From JAIVGV01 sp035295985 (GTDB lineage: Bacteria; Acidobacteriota; Blastocatellia; Pyrinomonadales; Pyrinomonadaceae), in NCBI GenBank assembly GCA_035295985.1, contig DATHBT010000122.1, forward strand, positions 1-10,934: a stretch of 10,934 nt of DNA, in the 5' to 3' direction. Below the pieces are notes generated by a model. The model made no database searches. It was not told the origin of the DNA and worked only from the letters and a program-made list of their open reading frames with translations. Below are positions 5,357-10,934 of this stretch, piece after piece (within the stretch, counting starts at the first letter, position 1; each line of letters starts with the position of its first letter). A program made the position numbers and the translations under genes.

Positions 5357-6421
5357 ATGAAGCCCTTCCACATCCGCGACGTTCTGATCAGCCCGCCGCT
5401 CGTGCTCTCGCCGATGGCGGGGGTGACGGACGTGCCGTTCCGCGCCCTCTTGAAGCGGCGCGGCGGGATCGGGCTGACCGTCTCGGAGTTCATCTCGGTC
5501 GAGGGGCTGACGCGCAACAACCCGAAGTCTCGGAGGCAGATGCGCTTCTTCGACTACGAGCGCCCCTTCGCCGTGCAGATCTTCGGCGGCCAGCCCGAGC
5601 GAATGCGGATGGCCGCCGAGATGGCTCAAGAAGTGGGCGCGGACATACTGGACGTGAACTGCGGCTGCCCCGCGCCGAAGGTCGTCAAGCACGGCGGCGG
5701 CTCGGGGCTGCTGCGCGACCTGCCGCGCCTCGAAGCGATCCTCAGAGAGATTAAAAAGGCGATCACGATCCCGCTCACCGTCAAAATCCGCGCGGGCTTC
5801 TACGACAACAACATCAACGCGGTCGAGACGGCGCGGCTCGCCGAGGCGTGCGGCGCGGAGCACGTGGCACTGCACGGGCGGACGAAGGAGCAGGCTTACA
5901 AGGGGCTTGCCGATTGGGATTTGGTGCGGCAGGTGAAGGAGGCGGTGCGTATTCCCGTCTCCGGCAGCGGCGACGTGACGACGATTGAGGGCGCGCTCCG
6001 GCGCTGGCGCGAGACCCGTTGCGACGGCATCCTCATCGGCCGCGGCGCGATGGCGAACCCCTGGATTTTTAGGCAGATCGCCGAAACCCTCGCCGGCCGG
6101 ACGCCCTACGAGCCGACGCTGGCCGACAAGCGCGCGGTGCTCCTCGAATACTTCGAGCTGCTGCGCGCCGACATGCCTGAGTTCGCCGCCATCGGCCGGA
6201 TGAAGCAGTTGGCCGGCCAGTTCACGCGCGGCCTGCCCGGCGGCGCGCGCTTCCGCCAGGTCATCTACCACTCGCACTCGGTCACGGAAGTTCTCGACCG
6301 CATCGAGGAATACTTCGAGACCGTCGCCGCCGGGCGCACCTATGTCGGCGAAGGTGAGGCGAGCGAGCCGGAGGAAGCGCCCGTGCTCGACTCGTGCGAG
6401 GCCGCGACCGTCGAAGCCTGA
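5357..6421 (+). CDS. dusB: tRNA-dihydrouridine synthase (DusB type)
   Basis: FMN-dependent enzyme reducing specific uridines in the tRNA D-loop to dihydrouridine, using NADPH, in the cytoplasm. The TIM-barrel domain begins 'LSPMAGVTDVPFR' (17-29). The catalytic cysteine is Cys104 in 'DVNCGCPAPKVVKHGGGSGLL'. FMN-site features include Lys143 in 'TVKIRAG', His173 in 'ALHGRT', 'VSGSGDV' at 201-207 and 'GILIGRGAMANPWIF' near 226-240. The C-terminal helical tRNA-binding domain covers about 250-325, and the last 25 residues are an acidic extension. At 354 residues it is slightly longer than typical DusB (about 320). The start matches the family, but there is no Shine-Dalgarno: the repeat ends just before the ATG. 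The Dus call is secure; the DusB subgroup is likely rather than proven. Confidence 0.92.
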   Translation: MKPFHIRDVLISPPLVLSPMAGVTDVPFRALLKRRGGIGLTVSEFISVEGLTRNNPKSRRQMRFFDYERPFAVQIFGGQPERMRMAAEMAQEVGADILDVNCGCPAPKVVKHGGGSGLLRDLPRLEAILREIKKAITIPLTVKIRAGFYDNNINAVETARLAEACGAEHVALHGRTKEQAYKGLADWDLVRQVKEAVRIPVSGSGDVTTIEGALRRWRETRCDGILIGRGAMANPWIFRQIAETLAGRTPYEPTLADKRAVLLEYFELLRADMPEFAAIGRMKQLAGQFTRGLPGGARFRQVIYHSHSVTEVLDRIEEYFETVAAGRTYVGEGEASEPEEAPVLDSCEAATVEA

Positions 6422-6430
6422 GTGCGCCGA

Positions 6431-6534
6431 AAAATTGTAGGGTCAGGGCTTGTCCCTGCCCGTTCCGGCACGACAGCGCAAATTGAGTCTTAGGACAACA
6501 GCCGGGCAGGGACAAGCCCTGACCCTACGGTTTT
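6431..6534. terminator. 32-bp terminator-like inverted repeat after dusB
   Basis: Bases 6437-6462 pair perfectly with 6503-6528 (26 bp). Two G-U pairs and an A-run facing a T-run (6431-6434 with 6531-6534) extend it to 32 bp. The loop is 40 bases. It starts 10 bases after the dusB stop, and A/T-flanked arms suit termination in both directions. Each arm also holds a small hairpin of its own (AGGGCTTGTCCCT), the same wordy design as the other spacer repeats, so it may be a dispersed repeat used as a terminator. Confidence 0.75.
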
Positions 6535-6566
6535 AACGAAGGACGCCTTTATAAACTCAGGATCGA

Positions 6567-6752
6567 GTGGCTAAGATGCAGAACGAGCAACGACGCGAAG
6601 ACGACACGGCCGTCGAGCGCGACCGCGAGGACGAGCGCGGCGACGCGGCCGAGCCGGACGCGCCGACCGCCGTCGAAGAGAACGAAGGGATGAGCACGAT
6701 CCTCGACGGCTCGCAGGGCGACGGCGTGCAGGACAACGCGAGCGAGTTGTGA
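6567..6752 (+). CDS. Small acidic hypothetical protein
   Basis: A 61-residue frame of unknown function, rich in Asp, Glu and Arg with few hydrophobic residues, so probably soluble and disordered. It has no signal peptide, membrane segment or known motif. Coding support comes from the strong G/C bias at third codon positions, matching neighbours. AGGA at 6559-6562 lies 4 nt before the GTG at 6567 and 13 nt before the ATG at 6576, so the product may be 61 or 58 residues. TATAAA at 6550-6555 might be a -10 box but lacks a clear -35. It sits between the dusB hairpin and the tricorn gene, whose own strong ribosome-binding site begins 136 bases later. Confidence 0.5.
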   Translation: MAKMQNEQRREDDTAVERDREDERGDAAEPDAPTAVEENEGMSTILDGSQGDGVQDNASEL

Positions 6753-6901
6753 GCGGGGGCGGCCACGGCTGTAAGCGTCCCCAGCGCGCTCCGCGTTCGT
6801 CCGTAGTCTGCCGCGAAACCTAGCCTCTCCCCGCGACGTAAGAGCCTCCCGAACTTGGCCCGCCGGCCCGGCCCGGTTTGTAGGAATCTAAGGAGTCATC
6901 A
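6753..6901 (+). promoter_or_regulatory. Leader and ribosome-binding site of the tricorn gene
   Basis: TAAGGAG at 6889-6895 sits 6 nt before the ATG at 6902 and is a strong Shine-Dalgarno. TTGGCC at 6855-6860 and TTGTAG at 6878-6883, spaced 17 bases, form only a weak promoter candidate. A GC palindrome (CCGCCGGCCCGG) lies between them. Nothing else is evident. Confidence 0.5.
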
Positions 6902-9900
6902 ATGTTCCGTCACCTCATCCTCGCCGCGCTGCTCTTCGTGTGCGCGGCGACGGCCCCGGCGCAGGGTGTGCGCGGCGAAAATGATCTTGCGCGCCTCCTG
7001 CGCTTCCCCGACATCAACGGCGATCAGATCGCTTTCGTCTATGCGGGCGACATCTGGACTGTGCCGGGCGCGGGCGGCACGGCCCGCCGGCTCACGTCGC
7101 ATCCGGGCCTTGAGCTGTTCCCGAAATTCTCGCCCGACGGCCGCTGGGTCGCCTTTTCGGGCGAGTACGGCGGCACGCGCCAGGTCTTCGTCATCCCCGC
7201 GGCGGGCGGCGAACCTAGACAGTTGACCTTCCGCAACGAGGTCGGGCCGCTCCCGCCGCGCGGCGGCTGGGACAACCGCGTGCTGGGCTGGACGCCCGAC
7301 GGCAAGAATGTTTTGTTCCGCGCGAACCGCGTCGGGCCGAGTGACCGTCTGGGCCGCCCTTACGTCGTGCCCGCCGAGGGCGGGATCGAGCAGCCGCTCG
7401 CGATCACGGAGTCGGGCGGCGTCTCTTACGCGCCCGACGGGCGGCGCGTGGCCTTCACGCCGATCTCGAACGAGTTCCGCGGCTGGAAGCGTTACCGCGG
7501 CGGCCAGTCGCCCGACGTGTGGATTTACGATCTCGCCTCGAACACCTCGGAGCAGATCACGGACACGCGCGCGCAGGACATGATCCCCGTCTGGCTCGGC
7601 GACACGATCTATTATCTCTCCGACCGCGACTGGACGATGAACGTCTTCGCCTACGACACGCGCACGAAACGCACGCGCAAGGTGACGAACCACGCGGACT
7701 TCGACGCGACGTGGCTGAGCGGCGCGGGCGATCAACTGGTTTACGAGTCGGGCGGCTACCTGTACCGCTTGGACGCGAAATCGGGCCGCGAGGCTCGCGT
7801 GCCCATACGAGTCTATGGCGACTTCCCCGACACCGTGCCGTACTTCCAGAACGTCAAGCAGAACGTAGAGACCTACGCGCTCTCGCCGGCGGGCGTGCGC
7901 GCACTCTTCGGCGCGCGCGGCGACATCTACACCGCGCCAGCCAAAGAAGGCGAGGTGCGGAACCTGACCGACTCGCAGGGGGTGAGGGAACTCGCGCCCG
8001 CCTGGTCGCCCGACGGCCGCTGGGTCGCGTACCTGTCCGACCGTTCGGGCGAGTACGAGATTTACGTGCGCCCCTCGGACGGCACGGGCGCGGAGCGGCG
8101 CGTCACCAGCGACGGTGACATCTGGCGCTTCCCCCCGGTCTGGTCGCCCGACAGCCGCATGCTCGCCTACGGCGACAAGAAGCAGCGTCTGCGCTTCGTC
8201 AACGTCGAGACGGGGCAGACGACGGACGTTGACCGCAGCGAGCGCAACGACATCACTTACTACGTCTGGTCGCCCGACTCGCGTTGGGTCGCCTACACGA
8301 AGGCGGGCGAGAACCAGTTCTCGGAAATCTGGGTCTATTCGCTCGCGGAGCGCCGGGCGCGCAGGCTCACCGGCGGCATGACGAGCGACACGCAGCCGGT
8401 CTTCGACCCTAAAGGGCGCTACCTCTACTTCCTCTCGAACCGCGATTTCAACCTGACCTTCAGCGGCTGGGAGTTCAACTACCTCTACACGAACCCGACG
8501 CGCGTTTACGTCGGCCTGCTCGCGGCGGACGGCCCCGCGCTCTTCCTGCCGACGAGCGACGAGGAGCGTTACAAGACCGAGGAGAGGCCGCTGACGCGCC
8601 CGCCCGGCCCCGCGCAGCCGCCGCCGTCGCAGGGCGCGCGCCCGCAGCAGTCGCCCGAGCCGGGCGCGTCTCCTTCGCCGTCGCCCGAATCGTCGCCACA
8701 GCCCTCGCCCGCGCAGTCGCCCGCGCCGGCCGCCCAGACCGAAGGGCAGCCGGGCGCGCAGCCGTCGCCCCAAGGCCCGGCCGCAAACGTCAGGATCGAT
8801 TTCGACGGCTTCGAGAACCGCGTGCGCGCCGTACCGGGCCAGCCGACGAACTACCGTCGCCTGTCTGCCACATCAGACGGCGTGCTCTACCTCTCAGGCC
8901 CCGGAAAGCTCTCGCTCTACAACCTCGAAGCCAAGGCCGAACAGACCATCATCGAGGGCATTAACGACTACGACCTCTCGGCCGACGGAAAGAAGATCAT
9001 CTTCCAGCAGGGGCGCGATAACTACGGCGTCGCGCCCGTCGCGCCCGCGCAGAAAACCGATCAGGGCCTGCTCCGCCTCGACGGCATGACGATGAAGATC
9101 GATCCGAAACTCGAATGGGCGCAGGAGTTCACCGACGCCTGGCGCATCCTGCGCGACTGGTTCTACGACCCGAACCTCCACGGCGTTGACTGGAAGGGCA
9201 TTCGTGCGAAGTACGGCGCGATGGTCCCGCACGTCGCGCACCGGGAGGATTTGACGTACCTGCTCTCCGAGGTGGGGAGCGAGCTGATGGCCGGCCACGT
9301 CTATGCCGAGCGCGGCCAAAGCGCGCCGGCCGCGACGCGGGTTGACGGCGCGCTGCTCGGCGCCGAAGTCGTGCCCGACGCTTCGGGCTACTTCCGCATC
9401 AGTAAAATCTTTCCGGGCGAGAACTGGCACGACAGCTTCCGCTCGCCGCTCACCGAGCCGGGCGTCAGGGCCAAGGTCGGCGACCTCGTCGTCGCCGTTG
9501 ACGGCCGCACGACGCGCGGCGTGAAGAATTTTTACGAGTTGTTGGAAGGCAAGGCGCAGCGCGTCGTGACCCTCTCGCTCAGCAGCAACGCGGACGGCTC
9601 CGCCCCGCGCGAGGAGCGCGTGCGCCCGGTGCGCAGCGAGTCGAACCTGCGCTACCTCGACTGGGTTCGGTCGCGCCGCGAGATGGTGGACAGGCTGTCG
9701 GGCGGGCGCATCGGCTACATCCACGTGCCGAACACCGCGGTCGAGGGGAACCGAGAGCTGCACAAGGGCTTTTACGCGATGGCGAACAAGGACGCCCTGC
9801 TCATCGACGACCGCTACAACGGCGGCGGCTTCATCCCCGACCGCATGATCGAGCTGTTGGAGCGCCGCCCGCTCAACTACTGGACGCGGCGCGGCACGGG

Positions 9901-10312
9901 CGCGACCTCCACACCCGCCTTCGCCCACAACGGCCCGAAGGCGATGCTCACGAACGGCTACGCCGGATCGGGCGGCGACGCCTTCCCCTACTACTTCCGC
10001 GAACGAAAACTCGGCCGCATCTTCGGCACGACCACCTGGGGAGGACTCATCGGCATCTCCGGCAACCCGTCGCTCGCAGACGGCGGGAGCCTGAGCGCCG
10101 CCACCTTCCGCTTCCTCGATCTCAACAACCAGTGGGTGATCGAAGGGGTGGGCGTTGACCCCGACGTGGAAGTCGTTGACCGCCCCGACGCCGTCGCGCG
10201 CGGCGAAGACCCCTCGCTCGAAGCGGCCGTCAAGTACCTGTTGGAAGAACTCCGGCGCAACCCGCCGAAGCGCCCCGTCATCCCGGCCGCGCCCGTCATG
10301 CGCCAGCAGTAA
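6902..10312 (+). CDS. Tricorn protease homologue (S41-like serine peptidase)
   Basis: Large 1136-residue peptidase of the tricorn family, which trims oligopeptides. Unlike archaeal tricorn it has a signal peptide (1-21, ending Ala-Pro-Ala-Gln), implying periplasmic action. About 25-310 and 320-720 are the two beta-propellers, with repeated 'WSPDxRWVAY' motifs. Residues 563-627 are a Pro/Ser/Gln-rich insert in the second propeller. About 735-805 matches the C1 helical domain ('EFTDAWRILRDWFYDPNLHG'), 815-910 a PDZ domain and 915-1120 the C2 catalytic domain. By remembered alignment with Thermoplasma tricorn, His799, Ser1023 (in 'YAGSGGD') and Glu1081 (in 'IEGVGVDPD') match His746, Ser965 and Glu1023. 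The helper Ser745 is Gly798 here, and the specificity residue Asp936 falls at an aromatic position near Tyr993/Trp994. It stands alone, ending at a strong terminator; no partner peptidase gene is adjacent. Confidence 0.93.
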   Translation: MFRHLILAALLFVCAATAPAQGVRGENDLARLLRFPDINGDQIAFVYAGDIWTVPGAGGTARRLTSHPGLELFPKFSPDGRWVAFSGEYGGTRQVFVIPAAGGEPRQLTFRNEVGPLPPRGGWDNRVLGWTPDGKNVLFRANRVGPSDRLGRPYVVPAEGGIEQPLAITESGGVSYAPDGRRVAFTPISNEFRGWKRYRGGQSPDVWIYDLASNTSEQITDTRAQDMIPVWLGDTIYYLSDRDWTMNVFAYDTRTKRTRKVTNHADFDATWLSGAGDQLVYESGGYLYRLDAKSGREARVPIRVYGDFPDTVPYFQNVKQNVETYALSPAGVRALFGARGDIYTAPAKEGEVRNLTDSQGVRELAPAWSPDGRWVAYLSDRSGEYEIYVRPSDGTGAERRVTSDGDIWRFPPVWSPDSRMLAYGDKKQRLRFVNVETGQTTDVDRSERNDITYYVWSPDSRWVAYTKAGENQFSEIWVYSLAERRARRLTGGMTSDTQPVFDPKGRYLYFLSNRDFNLTFSGWEFNYLYTNPTRVYVGLLAADGPALFLPTSDEERYKTEERPLTRPPGPAQPPPSQGARPQQSPEPGASPSPSPESSPQPSPAQSPAPAAQTEGQPGAQPSPQGPAANVRIDFDGFENRVRAVPGQPTNYRRLSATSDGVLYLSGPGKLSLYNLEAKAEQTIIEGINDYDLSADGKKIIFQQGRDNYGVAPVAPAQKTDQGLLRLDGMTMKIDPKLEWAQEFTDAWRILRDWFYDPNLHGVDWKGIRAKYGAMVPHVAHREDLTYLLSEVGSELMAGHVYAERGQSAPAATRVDGALLGAEVVPDASGYFRISKIFPGENWHDSFRSPLTEPGVRAKVGDLVVAVDGRTTRGVKNFYELLEGKAQRVVTLSLSSNADGSAPREERVRPVRSESNLRYLDWVRSRREMVDRLSGGRIGYIHVPNTAVEGNRELHKGFYAMANKDALLIDDRYNGGGFIPDRMIELLERRPLNYWTRRGTGATSTPAFAHNGPKAMLTNGYAGSGGDAFPYYFRERKLGRIFGTTTWGGLIGISGNPSLADGGSLSAATFRFLDLNNQWVIEGVGVDPDVEVVDRPDAVARGEDPSLEAAVKYLLEELRRNPPKRPVIPAAPVMRQQ

Positions 10313-10324
10313 CTGCGCGGCAAG

Positions 10325-10386
10325 AGACAAAGAAGCGGCGGGCGCGGCTCGTTTGATTGCGAGCCGCGCCCGCCGCTTCTTTGTCT
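10325..10386. terminator. Perfect 27-bp bidirectional terminator
   Basis: Bases 10325-10351 and 10360-10386 are perfect reverse complements around an 8-base loop (TTTGATTG). The GC-rich inner stem is flanked by ACAAAGAAG and CTTCTTTGT, supplying A/T-rich ends on both strands. It begins 12 bases after the tricorn stop and ends 37 bases from the stop of the opposing coiled-coil gene, the right place to end both convergent transcripts. Confidence 0.85.
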
Positions 10387-10423
10387 GTCCGACCGCAGCG
10401 CCGCCTTCCGGCGCGAAGCGCGT

Positions 10424-10681
10424 TTACCCCTCGCCGCCCGACTCTTCGATCTCGGTTTCGAGCGAGCGGAGCGTCCGCTGCAACATCTCGCGGTGCGCGC
10501 GGTTGGTGGAGCGTTCGAGCTGTTCGAGCGTTCGCGAGCGTGACAAGCGCAGCGTCTCAAGCCGCTCGCGCCGCGCCCGCGCCTCCGGCGACACGTCAAT
10601 CGCGGGCGCGGCCCTCTGCTTCGCGCGCTCCTCCGCCTCCTGCTCGACCTCTTCGGCCGACTTGCCCCAGCCTCTTGCCAT
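10424..10681 (-). CDS. Small coiled-coil hypothetical protein
   Basis: An 85-residue, highly charged protein with almost no hydrophobic core. It is rich in Glu, Arg and Ala, with leucines in heptad-like spacing over about 36-79 ('RRERLETLRLSRSRTLEQLERS', then 'MLQRTLRSLETEIEE'), so most of it probably forms an alpha-helical coiled coil. There is no signal peptide, membrane segment or known motif, and no function can be assigned. The ATG at 10681 is preceded by a T-rich stretch and then repeat copy B, with no Shine-Dalgarno. Third-position G/C bias fits coding. It converges on the tricorn gene and lies downstream of the partial gene at the window's end on the same strand. Confidence 0.6.
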   Translation of the reverse strand: MARGWGKSAEEVEQEAEERAKQRAAPAIDVSPEARARRERLETLRLSRSRTLEQLERSTNRAHREMLQRTLRSLETEIEESGGEG

Positions 10682-10690
10682 AACTGAAAA

Positions 10691-10815
10691 ACCGTCCGTG
10701 GTCAGTTGTCCGGTGTCCGTTGTTTGAGCTTAATAGGCTTGGCCGCCGTAATCGAGACGCGAAAGCCTGCGCAGCATGAACAACTGACTACTGACTACGG
10801 ACAACTGACCACTGT
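10691..10815. repeat. Inverted repeat, GTCCG/GTCAGTTGTCCG family, copy B
   Basis: Second member of the family seen at 5240-5340. Bases 10698-10712 pair perfectly with 10798-10812 (15 bp), and further iterated words (GTCCGTTGT, GACTACTGACTAC) extend the arms imperfectly. The centre 10715-10784 aligns with 5254-5322 of copy A in the same orientation; AGGCTT and AAGCCT there are perfectly complementary, where copy A has a G-U pair. It fills the gap between two minus-strand genes, ending 9 bases from the start codon of the coiled-coil gene. Confidence 0.85.
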
Positions 10816-10816
10816 C

Positions 10817-10934
10817 TCAATGTCCCAGCGGGCGCGCCTTCGTGCCGCCGAAGAACCAGCTCGCGCCGACCCGCAGGCGGTGCTGCCAGGTGGGCAGCCG
10901 ATTCGTGTAGAGCGCGAAGCGAGCGCGCCGCGCC
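10817..10934 (-). CDS. C-terminal fragment of a possible outer-membrane beta-barrel protein
   Basis: Partial gene: the 5' part lies beyond the window. The visible 38 residues end 'RLRVGASWFFGGTKARPLGH' before a TGA at 10817-10819. Alternating polar and aromatic/hydrophobic residues ('RFALYTN', 'HRLRVGASWFF') resemble the last strands of an outer-membrane beta-barrel, where an aromatic-rich final strand is common. Here a short polar tail follows that strand. The frame keeps the local G/C codon bias to the window's edge. The call rests on a short stretch and could be wrong. Confidence 0.4.
   Translation of the reverse strand, partial: ARRARFALYTNRLPTWQHRLRVGASWFFGGTKARPLGH

Noticed and set aside
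6899..8773. 624-codon open frame antisense to the tricorn gene
   Set aside because: Product is Arg/Ala/Val-rich with no domain; the frame is open only because the sense gene is GC-rich and codon-biased.
8588..8782. Pro/Ser-rich stretch of tricorn as a frameshift or junction between two genes
   Set aside because: The frame is continuous, propeller sequence resumes on the far side, and bacterial tricorn homologues, as I recall, carry variable linkers at this point.
8894..10330. 478-codon open frame antisense to the catalytic half of tricorn
   Set aside because: Same composition artefact; the sense strand encodes conserved PDZ and peptidase motifs across the whole span.

Overview
The window is high-GC bacterial DNA with strongly G/C-biased third codon positions. 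It carries a SurA-type periplasmic chaperone, an RqcP/YabO-type S4 protein, an MreB-family actin homologue, a DusB-type tRNA-dihydrouridine synthase, a DUF4920 protein and a bacterial tricorn protease with a signal peptide. This mix, plus spacers filled with long 'wordy' inverted repeats, suggests a Gram-negative bacterium of the Acidobacteriota (Blastocatellia/Pyrinomonadaceae-like). That placement is inference from gene content and style; no rRNA or other phylogenetic marker was read.

Layout. 1-160: a degenerate inverted repeat, then the leader of surA. 161-1285 (+): SurA-like peptidyl-prolyl isomerase. 1288-1404: three-part repeat with two mutually exclusive pairings. 1414-1692 (+): rqcP-like S4 protein. 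1693-1988: mreB leader. 1989-3065 (+): MreB paralogue with altered catalytic-loop residues and no mreC/mreD beside it, followed by a shared terminator at 3091-3134. 3949-3146 (-): six-TM membrane protein. 3964-4070: inverted repeat. 4577-4077 (-): membrane-anchored TPR-like protein. 4557-4586: sigma70-like promoter overlapping the start of that minus-strand gene. 4649-5227 (+): histidine-ladder DUF4920 protein. 5240-5340: inverted repeat. 5357-6421 (+): dusB. 6431-6534: 32-bp hairpin. 6567-6752 (+): small acidic protein. 6902-10312 (+): tricorn protease homologue. 10325-10386: perfect 27-bp bidirectional terminator. 10681-10424 (-): short coiled-coil protein. 10691-10815: second copy of the 5240-5340 repeat family. 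10934-10817 (-): C-terminal end of a possible outer-membrane beta-barrel protein.

The genes do not form one pathway. They are mostly housekeeping: envelope protein folding (SurA), rescue of stalled ribosomes (RqcP), cytoskeleton or envelope shape (MreB-like), tRNA modification (DusB) and peptide turnover (tricorn). surA-rqcP is a plausible two-gene operon, and the two minus-strand membrane proteins (4577 to 3146) may be another.

The most unusual property is in the spacers. At least five distinct families of large inverted repeat occupy almost every intergenic gap, built from short iterated words. Several end within about 8-20 nt of a start codon whose Shine-Dalgarno sequence is missing or weak. 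The second point of interest is the MreB paralogue, where the usual Glu-Glu-Pro of the ATPase loop reads Asp-Ala-Gly. I found no defence system, CRISPR array, transposase, prophage or RNA gene.
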